A stretch of DNA of 64,000 nt from Pelargonium cotyledonis. Lineage: Eukaryota; Streptophyta; Magnoliopsida; Geraniales; Geraniaceae. The stretch is taken from positions 1-64,000 of the forward strand of contig JAYMTA010000027.1 of the NCBI GenBank assembly GCA_036897625.1, in the 5' to 3' direction. The notes under the pieces were generated by a model. That model did not search any database. It was given only the letters and a program-made list of their open reading frames with translations, and was not told the DNA's origin. The position numbers were made by a program, and so were the translations under genes. The first letter of the stretch is position 1. Every line of letters begins with the position of its first letter. Shown here in pieces: positions 39,985-53,446 of this stretch.

Positions 39985-40058
39985 TGAACAGATTTGAACC
40001 CGCAGTCGTTAGGTTAAAAAGTCGATGCTCTACCAACTGACAACTGAGCTACACACCT
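39985..40058 (-). pseudogene. trnK-like relic with expanded D loop
   Basis: On the minus strand it starts AGGTGTGTAGCTCAGTTG, then has a second CAGTTGG before GTAGAGCA. The anticodon region GACTTTTTAACC resembles the trnK(TTT) loop CTTTTAA with an extra T. The T arm is GCGGGTTCAAATCTG. The 3' acceptor strand does not pair with the 5' one. A pyrimidine-rich tract, CTTCTTTTCC, precedes it, as before the relics at 15602 and 54130. Confidence 0.75.
40026..40047 (-). repeat. 22-base partial copy of the expanded D-arm repeat
   Basis: On the minus strand this carries the same doubled CAGTTG D loop as the 31-base copies. The upstream flank differs, being trnK-like (AGGTGTGTAGC) instead of CATTTCTATT. 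Confidence 0.88.
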
Positions 40059-42768
40059 GGAAAAGAAGCTTTCTATATTTCAGTACCTATACTTCTTTAC
40101 CTCCAAAACTCTTAAAGCTTTACCGAGACTCGTAAGGAAACCTCTTCAAGAACTCCTTATTATAGGTTATATATTCTTACTAGTCAGAAAAGTCCTACTA
40201 TGAAAATGAATGAGTCTATCTTGTCCTGTCAGCTTCTCCGGAAGTCTTCTTATTTTCCTAATCCAGTTTAGTACAAGAATGAACGTTGTGTTTCTTTTAT
40301 TTTTATTCGATTGGTTCTGAACTTGGTTATTAGCTGAGAGTCTCCTTGGTAGTATTTAGGGCAGGTAATAATAGGGGGCACCAAGAAGTAAACTAATTTT
40401 AGAATGCAAAAAGAAGGGAGTCCTATAAAAAAGTGAAGGTTAAGGAGTGTCTCTGTTCTCAGGTTTCCGCAATAAAGCTGCTAGGTAATAAAGTAACTGA
40501 TGTGTTTACGAAAAAGGGATCCTAGAGGTAAACCCGGTTAATAAAGACAAGAAATTCAAGGTAGGGAATGCAATTCTTAAAACAATAAATACTAAAACTT
40601 TCAGTTCTTCTATCAGACTAAGTAATTCTATAAAAAGTATTCTATTACTACTTACACATCGTATGCCCAGAAAATTGAGGTCATTTTTTTTTTTGTAAAT
40701 ATTAGTTAAAGTCTCGATTAGGGCAGACACAAGAAGCACGAAATAAAAAAGTATAATAGAAAACTGACTACTTAAAGCAATCCTACTGGAGGTGCTTTCC
40801 CGAATGGATTCCTTTTCCACTCTGTAACGTTTAACTTTGGCTTACAAGAAACTTAAATTGTTAACTCCATATAAAAATGAAATTCTAGACCTTAATTTCA
40901 CTGCTAATGTAATTTAGTTATAAAAAGTACAACACCCTTAGTCTTCTCAAACCCCTTATACATGAAATGGAGCCCAGTTTATCAAACCACGGAGTCCCTC
41001 TACAAATCCTATGAGGATCTTATATTCACAATTAGACATGGGTCTGGCTCTTTATATAAATTTAATGTATTTTGTCATTACGTCTTTTATGACCCTTACG
41101 TCAGAAACTTGATAAAGTACTTAAAACCCAACTATAATAACAACAAAAGCATTCTAAACCGCAGCTCGATTAAGGCTACTCTCTTATTTATTACTATATC
41201 TGGGAATCCCTTTGAAAAAAAGGAAGCTCCAATCTAAATCTAATTGTAAAACCGTGCAAAAGGGTACTCTTCATCATTATTTGATATGATTGTTACAGGT
41301 TCTACTTTATAAATAAGGAAGACTTCTTCGTTTTGAAGTAGTTTTATTAAATGGATCCTATTGTGCTTTTTTGACCCGGTAATAAACCCTTGATGAATCG
41401 TTGCCTCGAGAATCCAAACTTAATGAAATATCCTAACAACATGTCCAACTTAGCTATCTGAGCCTATCTACAAGTTCTAACAATTCGAATTCAGTAGAAA
41501 TCCCTATTGCAAAAACTGATATTCTATATAAATGATAGGGCTACCTTCCGCTTTGTCCTCCGTATGGGAAGAAAGAGATAAAAGCTTACATAAAGTACTT
41601 GCTGAGTTTACTCAATCCTATTTATATAATAGCTAAAGAGATAGCTTCAACTAAAATAAATGGGAGTACTCTAACTAGATACGCAATACATTTTTGAGGT
41701 TTAAACTCGATGCTCAAATAACGGGGCCGTTGGATCAAGTAATCAGATATAGGTCCATGTTTAATAGTCACAGGTGGTTCCTTGTCAGTATTAATCAGAG
41801 AGTGGCCTGCAGTAATCTGAATAAAGTTAAGATAATCTTTTTTTTTTAGTTTTAGAAATATACATGCTACTTAGAATTGGAAACACTTTAGACAACACTG
41901 TATCATTTGGGGTTGTAAACTGCCAGCTACTGTAAACCATTGATTAATAATAAAGGGGGTTTTACCTAAGAATAAGAAATTCTAGAGCTCTTGTCCTTAC
42001 CAAAGAAAGGGTACGCTGTGTTCGGTTTAAAAGAATCCTTACATAACAGATATTCGAGTAATATAATAACGAAAACTCGGAGAGTGTGGATATCAGTACC
42101 CATTTTGTTACTACATTGGATTTATAGCCTTCTCTAATATATAGAGGGTGGGTAAGCAATTGGTGCTTGTAACTGTAAATTAATAATACTGAAGCCAGAG
42201 GTCTTAGCTCAATATCCCGGAGACTCCCATAATAGGATAATATAACTGTGAGGACTCATTTACTTTGTATTTTTCATTTCAACTAAACCCAATCTAATGG
42301 GGTTCCAAAAATTAGAATAAGTTGGAAGTCTGATTATTTAACCAGCTATACTTATTTTAGGTCCTGCTCTATCTAATTTCCGATAAATACTATTCGCGTA
42401 AGACAAATTGTTTCTAATGAGAATAGTCTATCAGAGAGTCCCCTTGTTAGGAGAAGGTTTGGAAAGAGATATAAAAGATTGAAAACTTTTTATGACTATC
42501 TAGACACCTATAGAATCCAAATTGATGGATAGCTTATGCTAAAAATAGAGTAACAAAACACAAAAAAAGCTTTCCATTCACATCCCTACCCATAACATAA
42601 CGGAAAGGGATGTCTTACAAAGTTCCATTTAGAGATACTAAAATCACTTTATTCATAATATAACCTAGAAAAATCAAAGTAAATATATTAACATATTACT
42701 GAGTTGTCCTAGTTTTTTATAATAAATTAGCTTGAATGAAGAGTCTTTGCTATTAATTAACAAGTTTT

Positions 42769-42810
42769 GCCTTGACAGGTCAGTGCTCTAGCTGATTGAA
42801 CTACAAGCCT
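42769..42810 (-). pseudogene. trnD(GTC)-like 5' half
   Basis: On the minus strand TTGTAGTTCAATCAGCTAG, then AGCACTGACCTGTCAAGGC, follows trnD (TTGTAGTTCAATTGGTTAG, then AGCACCGCCCTGTCAAGGC). The anticodon loop CTGTCAA is intact. The sequence departs from a tRNA right after the anticodon arm and has no T arm or acceptor strand. It is a truncated copy. Confidence 0.55.
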
Positions 42811-42869
42811 TCAAAATAAGGATAATCTTTACTCTTTGCTTTCTTCTAAATTAAATACCTATAACAAAT

Positions 42870-42905
42870 ACCCAGACCTAGACCTAGAAATAGAAATATA
42901 CCTTG
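42870..42905 (+). repeat. Short low-complexity island
   Basis: Contains CCTAGA twice in tandem and then AAATAG-type repeats. It follows the trnD-like relic by about 60 bases. Confidence 0.45.
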
Positions 42906-43858
42906 TCTTAGAGTCTCCTAAAGGACTTGTAGCTCATGTACTTCTCCTCTATTGATAATATCCGCTACTAAAAGGGTACTACTCTTCTGTGATGATAATA
43001 GGATATAAACTCTAACTCTTGTTAGTAAGATTCCTTAGACTTAGTGTAGCTAATCTAATGTAGTTAGTGTAAGGAAGTTAAGTATAGAAAGAGAAAGTAG
43101 TTATATGTCCCAAAAACATATTTCATTAAATAAATTTACAAAGATTGACTTGTACTTTGATTTAGCCCCGGAGCTTCTCTTATTCAAGATACGTATACTT
43201 AGGAATTTAACTTTATCCTTTTCTTAATACAGAAGTTTCCCTTTTCTTTTAGATTCCTTATAAGTAGAATTTCAAGTTCCCACTGTCAAGAGATCTTCCC
43301 TTGCTTTAAGTAAGGTATAATACTTAGTAGATAGTAACCGTATAAAGGATCCCATTTATAAAAATTTAGAAAGAGCAAGCTAAAGCTTCCCTCAATTAGT
43401 TAAGAAAGACTAGTTAATTTGTTTGTACTGCGATCACCCCTAGTCCAATTCCTCTTTTGCAGCTTACTGAAACCTTTACAAATTTTGATGAATCTGTTAA
43501 ACAAGATTTCGGAACGGAACTAGAGCCCCTTTAAGGAAAGAGACTCTTATTGATTAAATTATAGGGCTCCTATATACTCAGGAAGTTCGCGATACTCTTA
43601 ATTTTATTTAGCTACGGGTTTCTCACCGGGGTTCAGCTCTAGTTATCCTTTACTTATTTTTTTGTAGGGAAGTCTATAAAATCTCTAAGACTTTTCTTTT
43701 TAGGGCTGCCTCATATAGGTTAACGGAAGTTTCTGGGAGCCTTTTGCAGGTAAGGGGTCCTCGTATCAGGGAATAACAGGTCCGAGATTTAGAGGGCATG
43801 TACTTAGTTATATAAATACGATTCTAATCCTAATAGGTGTGCTGCTTATTAGAGGAAT

Positions 43859-43866
43859 CCCCGGGG
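43859..43866. repeat. Palindrome CCCCGGGG
   Basis: All-GC 8-base palindrome in AT-rich DNA; same purine/pyrimidine dyad style as its relatives but with the order reversed. Confidence 0.55.
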
Positions 43867-45351
43867 TTTGCACTTACCAAGGAAAGAACGAACCTCTTTT
43901 TGTATTAGCCTAGCAATTCAAGATCTCAGAATCAAGACAGGAAATTGTACCAAACAAAAAGTTAATTATAGTTCTAGCTAAAAAGTTTCAAACCTTATAC
44001 CTGAGTCTCCAACAGTTACCGATACTGCACTGTTGTACATTAAACAAGGTTTGCTAGGTACATCCTGTACCCCAGATTAAGAAAAATAAGAGTTTCCCGA
44101 TACAAAAATACTCAGTATAATAAGACTCACATACGATAAATGTGTTTAATATATCCCAACCGAGCCCCTAAATTCTGCGGTAAAATATACAAAAGTAAGA
44201 TAAAGTATTCCACTTTCTGTTCTTGAATCTAGTCCGCAGAGTTCTTCGTATTATAAAAATGGCTAGTGAAGAACATTCGAATCGACATACTGAACTTGCT
44301 AATGAAGGGTCTTGTATTAAACAAAGTTATCCTCTTATGAGGTCGAGTCCTTTCCCTTTCAAATAACTATTCCAGATCCTTTAATTAATAAAAGAGAGAT
44401 TTAAAAATTATTTGCTTTTTGTATTTAGGTCTTGATAGTAATTCCGATACTTCTTTCCTAGCTCCGAGAGTTTTCTACCTGTCTTACAGATACTCTTCTA
44501 ATGGAGCTTCTTGAAGAAAGTCGTTATCTTTTGTCTCTTGAATACCCGGGTTTCACACTTTAAATTAAAAGAACAGGTTTGAACATTACTAGAAAAACAG
44601 AAAGAGGAGTCCCTCTAAATTATTAGCTTAAGTCTTGCTTTGTTCTTAATTATGTTTGATTTTAAGAGTTTTCCTTTCATAAACCAAGTGTATCCAATGT
44701 CTTCCTTTTTAATAGTAGGCAAATATAAGTAGGAATTCTTATAGATAATATAAGGATAGTATACTTTATAAAGAAAAGCTTTATCTCTTTTGTACTACTT
44801 AACTAGTCGAAAGCTAAGGTAGGAAATCTTCTTTTTATAAGCTCTCGATTATAGAATAAAGAGTTTAGGTTTTTATTAAGATTTTACTTTAGAGTTTCTC
44901 CCTATTTGATAGGGTTTCCTTAAAAAGCTCGTAATAAGATTCAAGCCTTTAGTCCCTCATTTACAGTATAAACGAGTACTGGATTATTACTCAACCTTAG
45001 AATGTTGTCCTTTTAGTTTTAAATTAGATAGGCGTCCTAGCGTCAAAGTAAGTACCTCTTTAAAGAATATTTAAGGATTGAGAAATACGGGGTAACTCCA
45101 CAGAATTTTACAAGGAGCTTTAAAAGCCTCCCTTTAAGAAATTACCGGTATAAGCGAAGGGCCCTAGTATCCCTAGGGAATATAATTAAAAAGTCTCTTA
45201 TATATATTAGTTTTTGGGGTAGCTTTGATTGATTTAAGATTTGGGGGCAATCCAATCCTATGTTTAACTTACAGAAACTCCTTTAATAAGGGAGCAGATT
45301 TTCAGCTACAACTTCAAAGCTAAAGTAACCCTTTATGAGTCAAAATAACAA

Positions 45352-45406
45352 AAATGATAGAGCAGAGGACTCCCGATGGAAATGTCGTAGGTTCAAGCGG
45401 ATTTGT
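45352..45406 (+). pseudogene. tRNA-like relic, possibly trnF-related
   Basis: ATAGAGCAGAGGACT matches the D-stem/anticodon junction of trnF (GTAGAGCAGAGGACT). It is followed about 15 bases later by GTCGTAGGTTCAAGCGG, a T arm with a broken 3' half. No acceptor stem is visible. The GTCGTAGGTTCAA end is more like trnN or trnW, so this too may be mixed. Confidence 0.4.
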
Positions 45407-46649
45407 ATCTAAAATTGCATAATAATTTGATTTATTAGCAACGAACTGCGCTAAAAAGAGATTCTACTTTATATAGCTTAGTTTAATATCTTATTACTTT
45501 AACTGGAACTGCCTTGAAGTAAAAATACATGTAAGATAAGAGTTGAATTCGTATTAAACCAACATAATCTACAACAAAAATGTGAGTAGTAGAGGCTATT
45601 ATTCCTAGGAGAATCTTACATCATATCATGGATGCTTTTAGTCCAACAAGTTACCTTCGGCTTAATAATTGAGAGATCTTAGCCTAATTTAAATACCCTA
45701 TAATAGTTAGAGACCGAGAAGACAGTACCTTTAAAATTAGGTAGCTAAGAGTCGCTTTGTCTTATGTTGCCCGTGGTGAGCTCTATCTGAGGTCTTCGTT
45801 ATTTCAACTCTAAATAAACCTTGAGCATCAACCTCCTAAGACCCCTTTCCTTTGCCCTTCTCCATGGTTAACTGATACGATTTATGTCATAGAATCCCCC
45901 GGTAAGAATTCTTTTATATAAAATAATTAATGAAAACTGCACTATATTTAAATTAAAAAATCTACATGTTCGGTGAATACTTTCAGAGAATAGTGAATTA
46001 TCCATTTTCAATTGTCGTATCGGGAATATTTATATATACTTGTTCAATACAAGCTCCAAAAGTCTATCTAAGCAACTAGTATAATTCTCCTTTTCTTTTT
46101 TTTTTTTAATGAGATATTCTAATAAGAAATCTTTGTTTGATATTGCTTATACAACACAATGAATACCCAGTCTGTAAGAGTGAAAAGTCAAGAGTTTAAA
46201 TCATAATGAAGGCTCTTTTTGGATAATTCGATTTGAACTTCAGTTTTTGTTTTTTCACACAACGTAATATTACTGCCCTCAGGAGTTTTATACTTTTTGA
46301 ATTTATAAATAACTACTGTTCTAATAAGGGTTAACTCTATTTAATTTATTAATAGCTGCTCCTTTCCCGCCATCCAAATTTCTTTATATCAGGAATTGAA
46401 TCTATTTTACTTACAATCTTTTGAATCTGCTCAGCTTTGTCAAGTAATTGACTATAAAGAATACCCCGTTGCAAAGCTTTTTGTAGCTAACGTGTAATTA
46501 AGTTGGATATCCCTTTTTTCGTATAGCCCGGGGACGCAGATACTCATTAATGAAATCAGGACTCGTAACTTTCTTTATAGTTACTCATAAATTACTAAAT
46601 TAGTCGGTACTCACCCTTCACTGAACATTAGTGCATGAGATAAATCAAC

Positions 46650-46696
46650 ATACCAAGGGCAACTGCGTATCATGGGTTCAAATCCCATTCTTTCCA
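46650..46696 (+). pseudogene. trnS(GCT)-like 3' fragment
   Basis: GTATCATGGGTTCAAATCCC followed by ATTCTTTCC matches the 3' end of plant mitochondrial trnS(GCT), which I recall as GTATCATGGGTTCGAATCCC then ATTTCCTCC. The T stem ATGGG/CCCAT is perfect. The D and anticodon arms upstream are not recognisable, so this is a 3' fragment. Confidence 0.5.
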
Positions 46697-48434
46697 AACC
46701 AAACGGATCCAGGGCCTTTTACTTAACATGCAAAGGTTAAAGTCGAGTAACCTGGCTCTTTAAGGTATCCGAAATGAAAGAAAGTCTCACTTCGTAATAC
46801 TTTTTTACAGTACTGACTTTGAGGTTTTTGTAAAGTGATATGATAGATATAGGTAATAAGGGCTCTTTATAGACACAACTTAATCTAGTAAGTATTCTCA
46901 AATATTTCAAGGGATATATATTCAGTAGCTTTTAAAAAAGGGTTTCATAATTTTGTATAATAGGAAAATAAAGCTCCAAATAAAATAGGTACTCAGAAGA
47001 ATTATATATCTCATCAAACCAGGTAAAATCGAATATACTTCTGATAGCAAATCTTTGCAAAATCTAGTTACATAGCAAATACTGCTCCATAACTACATGC
47101 TTACTGAAACTCATAGAGTAAAAGCCCTTCTGTTATTACTGCTATTTCAAGTATCATATCACTTTCAAATTTTAAGCTCCTAGTTTTGTTAACATACATT
47201 ACCCCAAAATTATAAGGGTGACCCGAGGCCTCGCAAAAAGCGCTCTATCTAATTTAATTAGAAGGTTAGACACTATTTGCTAAAAAGTTAATTTTAATTA
47301 TGATAATTACACCTTACGAAGATTTCCTTAAAGTTATTCAGATTCAGGTAGAAAACTCTTTGCTTAGATTTCTTTTTCAGCAGCTCGCTGGCTTTATCGA
47401 GGTACCCCTTTGTTATAGGAGAACTGCCAGTCATACTCCCTTGAATCCTTTATTCTAGCCTGTTCAAAGTGAGGGCTCTTGTCAATTTTAAGAAACTTAT
47501 AAAAAGAGCGACTCTCCCTTAATTTACTAAAAATTTTCATACCCTGTTCTTCTTTGTTTTTATACTTAAAGTAGTGTAGCAAGGGTCGTCAAATACTCAT
47601 ATTGGAGTAGAAGTAGAATAGCAACATGTACTTGTTAAACAGGTTTAGTCTCAAGTCGAGATATCCGGGAAGTATTTAACCAACAAAAGGGAATTTAATT
47701 CACAATAACGCTAAGGTTTCTGCTGCCCTATCTTTTAAGAAACCCTTTTTCTAAACCGCCCACAGCTTACTTCATTTATATTTGATAAGTCTCGTGTATG
47801 GACAAATGAATAAGTTTCCTTTTTGTGCTCATTCTAAATCCTTTTGGTTTAATGGGTTATGGGTTATATATTTTTTTGGAAATTAAGAAGCCTTCGGGGA
47901 TATAGGGATCTTTAATTTGACCACTCCGGTATAACTAATACCACTAAAAGAACTTAAGTGAAGTATACATGAATTCCGTACAACAGCTTATTTAAAAGAG
48001 TTCCAAAAGGACCCACTCTTTACAGCAGTAATTGGAACAAACCTTGACTTTAAAAGTCTTTGTAGGATCCTCTTCTAAGGAAAAGGTTCTCCCTTTATAG
48101 TTGTTTAAAAGGTACTACTTAGCTATATTGTAGTTTCCCTGATTTTTTTACATAGTAGGGATATCCGCTATAATAGAATTCATCCAGAGAGCGTACCCTT
48201 TCAGTTTTGATGACTTTTTCAGAGCAAGGACTTGTTTATAACGTGCAAAGAGTCCTTTAGGTACATACATTTTTTTCCCAAAACCAGATTTCAAGCCCCG
48301 GTTCTTTTACGCCAAGTCCTGCAATTAGAAACATAAGAAATGGACCTTAGGAGTTCAAAATAGCATGATAGAAATTCTCAGAAAATAGTTTCTACTGCTA
48401 CTCCCTATTGCTTTCTTTATTCTCTTCTTTATTA

Positions 48435-48511
48435 GGGTAGCTGCTAGACTTGAACCCTCGTATTTTAATTAAAATCAGGTCTGCTTTGCTACTAGATTAC
48501 TTTTGTCACCC
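48435..48511 (-). pseudogene. tRNA-like relic with near-complete acceptor stem
   Basis: On the minus strand the 77-base segment starts GGGTGAC and ends GCTACCC, giving six of seven acceptor pairs (one G-T, one mismatch). The middle has TAGCAAAGCA as a possible D-stem end and ATTTTAA as a possible anticodon loop, which would be TTT (Lys). The T arm CGAGGGTTCAAGTCTAGC has a standard loop but a poor stem. It is one of the less decayed members and its identity is uncertain. Confidence 0.48.
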
Positions 48512-48711
48512 ATTCAGGTAATAAATCGTACTAAACGGGTCGGGAATCCTGCGATTACTATCAAAGCAGGCCCTCAAGGGTATTGGACTTATAAATATTC
48601 TGTACTATATATACGAGTTCGGGGAGTCGCAGACTCTTAAGAGTTCAATGGTTTTTCGAAGAGTATTTAGATTCTGGTCACTTAAGTATCCAAAAGAATC
48701 GCTAATTTGTT

Positions 48712-48785
48712 TAGAGTCTGTGATTGAGCGGTAAAGTACCCGCCTAATTATTGAGGTTGGTTCAAATCTTATATTCTGATCTTAG
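48712..48785 (+). pseudogene. Faint tRNA-like relic
   Basis: GATTGAGCGGTAAAGTACCC resembles a D arm. TTGAGGTTGGTTCAAATCTT, about 20 bases on, resembles a variable region plus T arm. Acceptor strands do not pair and the anticodon is unclear. Confidence 0.35.
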
Positions 48786-50021
48786 ATTATCCCATATTAT
48801 AATATAGAGATAGATGACAAATTTTTGCGTTAGAGTGAGAGCTATCAACCAGCATTACGGGGCTTTCCTTTTATTCGTAGGACTTTATATGTACCCCGAG
48901 CTACAGTACGACAAAACTATACACATAGTGGTAAAATATACTACAGCTCAAGTCCTATATCAGTGTGCCTTAATTAAAATACGAGGTCAAACTTGAGTTG
49001 ATTTCTCTTTGATAAAACCTAAAAGCTATAAAAAGCGTTTTCTTATTGGTTTTTGAAGCTTACGAGCCCCGATTAGTCTTTTTTAATGCTGCATCTTTAA
49101 CAAGGATACGTGTATTTTCTGGGTATGCATTAAAATCAGAATACTTTTCTCATCATAAAACATGTATATATAAATCAAAATTTAACGAGATTTTCCCCCC
49201 TTTCGAAAAAGCTATCCTGCTCATTACTGGTAAAATAGATGAGGTTTTTTACAAGTTGCTAAACGGTTAGGTAGGCTTTAGGTACTATTATTATGTATTT
49301 CTATTAGTAAGTCTTTTTCTTTGACAGTAGTCAGGAATCGTTGTGAGACTTGCTTTGGAGAAATTTTTAATCCGTTGGAGTAATAAAGACACAATAGTAA
49401 TTTGAATTTCATTTCTCAGCTATTATTGCTAATCGTAAAATTAAAGAAAAAGCCTACGATTATATTAGCGCTCTCATCACGTAATCTAAAAGAGTCAAAT
49501 AAAGATTTTTGATTTAACAACTAAAGGAGTCAGCAATGTGTCAACTTTTTATGTACTAATTTAACAAAAGTAAGGTAAGATGGTTTGTGCTTTTCAACTA
49601 GGTACTATAACTACATTTGATTCTAATATAGATAAAAAAAGGCTTAAGTCCTTTAGCTTCGGAGGCTACTACGAAAATTTTGTAATTCTAGTCGCTATTG
49701 ATGAAATTCTTCCTAATTTATATAGGATTCCTAGGTTGCTTCATAGATTTTTGTTGGTGTATCGGGTACAAAGCTATAAGTACTTAATATAAAAATAATA
49801 TGTAATTTCAAGGTTTAAGGCTCCTTAAAAGCCCCACCTATCAAGGTGTACATCCCGTCGTTTAAGTATTTAATAAACTCAAGGTGACTTTCCAGACAAT
49901 CAAGAGACTGTTTTTGTTATACATTGTACAAAAGCTGTCATTTTCAATCACTTAGATAGAAATAGTATTTAGAAAAAATTTATATCTTCTTAGAAACTCT
50001 CGGAATGAGTTCTGTTCCTTT

Positions 50022-50090
50022 TAGTATAGCTACGTGGTAAAGCACTGATTCATAGAATCGACATACAGGGTTTCAGATCAAGGGGTAAAC
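50022..50090 (+). pseudogene. tRNA-like relic, possibly trnS(GCT)- or CAT-type
   Basis: TATAGCTACGTGGTAAAGCA looks like a D arm. It is followed by CTGATTCATAGAATCGACATAC, in which GATTC/GAATC can pair around a short loop containing CAT. AATCGACATACA also resembles the trnS(GCT) anticodon and variable region. A T-arm-like CAGGGTTTCAGATC follows. There is no acceptor stem. Confidence 0.4.
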
Positions 50091-51196
50091 AAACAAAGCT
50101 TTCACTAGGCTTTCTGCAGAATTCGAAAAGATTTGTAGGGAGCGCCCGCTAGAGGAGAATACTTTTAAAAACAAAGAGTTTAACACTAATCTAATAATAA
50201 AGCCTGGTAGCCCAAAATCAACTTAGGGCTGGCTAAATTATTTATTCTTTAATTTTAAGCTTTAATCCCAGCGATAGGATTACATTAAAAATGAGAGGGA
50301 GCCCCCAGAAGAGTGAAAGCTTTAGAAGTAGGGCTGCCCCTTACCTTGATTTAAGATAAATACCAAGCTTTACCAGAATTCTCTCGCGATATACAAATTA
50401 GTTCTTTTTGTAGGAGCTCAATATTTTTAATTAAAATAGAGCAGGAATTTGGCTTTTTGCAAGGGCTTAAGGCCCGGCTTAGTTAGACTTTGGTAATGGA
50501 GGTAGAATAAAAATAGAATAGGGGGGGCTCTTTAGTTTGAAAGTCTAGAAAAGATACTATATCGGGATAGGCCAGAATACCATTTAGTAGGTTTTTATAT
50601 GAGTTCTTGTCCTACTTTATAAGCGCCATAATTAAAGAGAAGTCTTATTTGTTCAACCTGCGAGTATCCTTACCTTTCATCTTATATTACAAGAATTATA
50701 AATACTAACCTTTAACTAATCTTGGAGTCTTCAAATATATCAAAAACAGCTTTTTAGGTTATTATTAAGGACTCCTTATAGAGTTTTAGAGGGTGGGATT
50801 AATAAAATCACAAAACCTTTATTATCCTATATTTCGGGGACATCCCTATCACTTAACTGAAAAAGCGCCCCTCAATATAATTTTAATTAACTAAAGCTTA
50901 GCCCGGTACACTTTGCCCATTTTAAGAACACTTGAGTTGAGTCGCTTATTTCCAATTCGAGGAATTTTGCAAAGGAATAATCTAACACTGAATTTTTCCC
51001 AACTTAGACAGAGAATACTAATCTCCAAAGAATAGATAGGTTATCTCCTCTATAAAACTCAGTTTTCCATAAAACATTCTGAGAATTCCGGACTCAAACT
51101 TACAGCTTAATCCTGATCTACCTAACTAAAGAGTGCAATCCGTGTTTACTATTACGGGGGAATTCTAACAAAATAATTAGACTACCGCCCAAAAGA

Positions 51197-51255
51197 CCTT
51201 GTATTTGAACCCGCGCCGTGAAGCCTTTAGACTTATTGATTGACCTAAAAAACGT
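51197..51255 (-). pseudogene. tRNA-like relic, minus strand
   Basis: On the minus strand CTAAAGGCTTCACGGCGCGGG followed by TTCAAATAC looks like the 3' part of a tRNA: anticodon 3' strand, variable loop, T-stem 5' strand and a standard TTCAAAT loop. The 3' stem strand is lost. Identity cannot be assigned. Confidence 0.35.
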
Positions 51256-52143
51256 GATCCCTTTTTATTTTAAAAGTCTATTTGAAAACTCCCCGTATTC
51301 CCACGAGTAGGAGTCCCTTTGTAGGCAGTGCTTACGACTTCTTAAATCTGAAATAATCTATTTGTGCTTTGAAAAAGGAAGTTGCCTTTATAACCAGGAT
51401 CCCTTTAGCAGGTCTTAATTATTGAAATAAGGAATTACTAAGACTGACTTATAACTTAAATACTGGATTTTATAGTTTTATAGAGAAGTTCTTAATCTTA
51501 ATAATAAGGAATACGGGGAGGCTTTTTGAGTACTATTTATAAGAGTATTTGCTCATTAATATAGTATACTATATTAGACTTCTAAAAGGGTTTTCATACA
51601 GGCCTTGTAATACCCAAAATATCCCTTAATTTATTACATTGAACGATTCCTAACATTTTTGCATTGAGGGAGGTGTATGCCATGAGTTCAAGTGTACTCA
51701 TCTTCACCGCTATAAATACTTATATCAGTAATCTTGTAATTACACTGGAGTCTCCTAGATAAATACCCTTCATAACTACTGTACCATATTTTGATAAGGA
51801 TACCTAATAAAAAACTCATAAGTATAAATACAACCTTACTCGAAATCTTTCCTATCGACCTTCTAAAACCGGCGCAGATACCTACCTATAACTAAATCCT
51901 GCTTTTCATTAGCAGATCAGAAGTATTCCCCAGAAAAACTGAACGGAATAGTAGTTGCTACAAAAGCTCTCTTTTCGAAACTTAGAACCCCCAAAATGTA
52001 AGAGTAGTATAAAAAGGTATATAAATCTCATGTTTTTATCAATAGGACAAGCAGAGGTTGTTTTTATTATGTAAAAGAGGGGCTCTCCTAAATTGCACGC
52101 AAAGAATCCTAGGAGATTAAGGGACACTTTCTCTTGTAGAATA

Positions 52144-52166
52144 ATTGTATAACTGATTGTATAACT
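52144..52166 (+). repeat. 12-base tandem duplication
   Basis: ATTGTATAACTG is followed directly by ATTGTATAACT. It is a short recent duplication with no gene nearby. Confidence 0.65.
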
Positions 52167-53446
52167 TATTTTTTGAGAGACTAGAAACCTAGTATACGGG
52201 AGGCTCGTATTATAAGGGAGCCCTTATGTCTGGAAATTCCGGGGTTTGATGTTTTTAAATCTACTCACTTGATATGATTCGGAGAAGCCTTTCTAGTTTT
52301 TTGTTAAATAAGATTTTACTTGTAATATTTTAGAAATTCCTACTAATTGCATTGAAAATTCTAATCTGAAGCTTTCAAAATATCCTAAGAATAGAGGTTT
52401 TAAATTTAAGAAAGCCTTTCAACTAAGTATAGCTTAAAGAGGACAAGAAGTCGTCGGAATCTAATTTCTTTTTCGTATGCAAGGGGCTTACTTTTCAGAT
52501 TCATTTACAGGACTGGGCGAAGATATAAAAAAATTTGACTAGACTAAAAGAAGGGATCATATACTTTGATTATAGGGCTACGCTAAGCTCAGCAACCCAA
52601 TCGTGGCAGAAAAATGAAAGGAAGAAGAAAACTCTATAGTACAAAGTAACAGGCCATAGATTCTGGGATCCCACTCTTGAGCCGAGATCATAAGTCTTAG
52701 TTTTTTAAGTGCTTGGCTGGGAAGTTTTTTTATTTATATAGGTATAGTATGCCCTAAAATTGCACATTATTATTATTTGATACTGGTAGTTCATAAAGAC
52801 TTTAAGGAAAATCTCAATATCAGAGGTAGAGCTAGCTTGACTTATTGCTGACTGGAATTCCTTCACTTCAATCCCTTACTTTTGAAGTGTTTACAAATGA
52901 ACTTATTAGAGTTTCAAAAAGCACAAGGAAATTGACCTCATTTACATGAAAGAGATTGTTGCCCTTTTATTCTGTATACAAAAGAGTCCTAAAATGTCTC
53001 GGAAAACAACTACAAATTATTAGGGCTCTTCTTTGTTAAAAAGTGTATTTATTGCTTCTAAGAGTCCCACTTAAGAATCCAAATTGCTCCTTTCATTTCT
53101 TTTTTTAGAGCCTTAACTCTACGAACTCTCCTATAGGATCTCCTTTAGTTAATTGTGTAAAGTAAATATAAAGAAATCCCGAATCCGGACCACCTGGTAT
53201 ATCACGGAACCCGTGACAGAAAATCTTGAAAATCCTAGGAAAATCGAAAACATATTAAACTCTCTTATTCTTGGAGCCTTTAACAGCTAAAAAAATGTAA
53301 GTTAATACACCCCCGAGATTCTTTATTTATTGCTTTTGGATAACAAATTGACTAGAATATAGTATCAGATTTTAGTACTAGATTCACTCTTAGATTTTTT
53401 TTAATAGTAAAATTATATCTAGGATGAAACGATCAAGAATAATGAG

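Noticed and set aside
40506-40820. 104-codon minus-strand frame with a hydrophobic stretch
   Set aside because: Length is within chance. The hydrophobic stretch follows from T-rich codons, and no mitochondrial membrane protein is recognised.
44570-44590. Minus-strand AATGTTCAAACCTG, T-arm-like
   Set aside because: Isolated, with no further tRNA structure within 80 bases.
46393-46465. Possible minus-strand tRNA-like segment (AGATTCAATTCC near a GACAAAGC stretch)
   Set aside because: Neither T stem nor acceptor stem pairs; the match is to generic tRNA words only.
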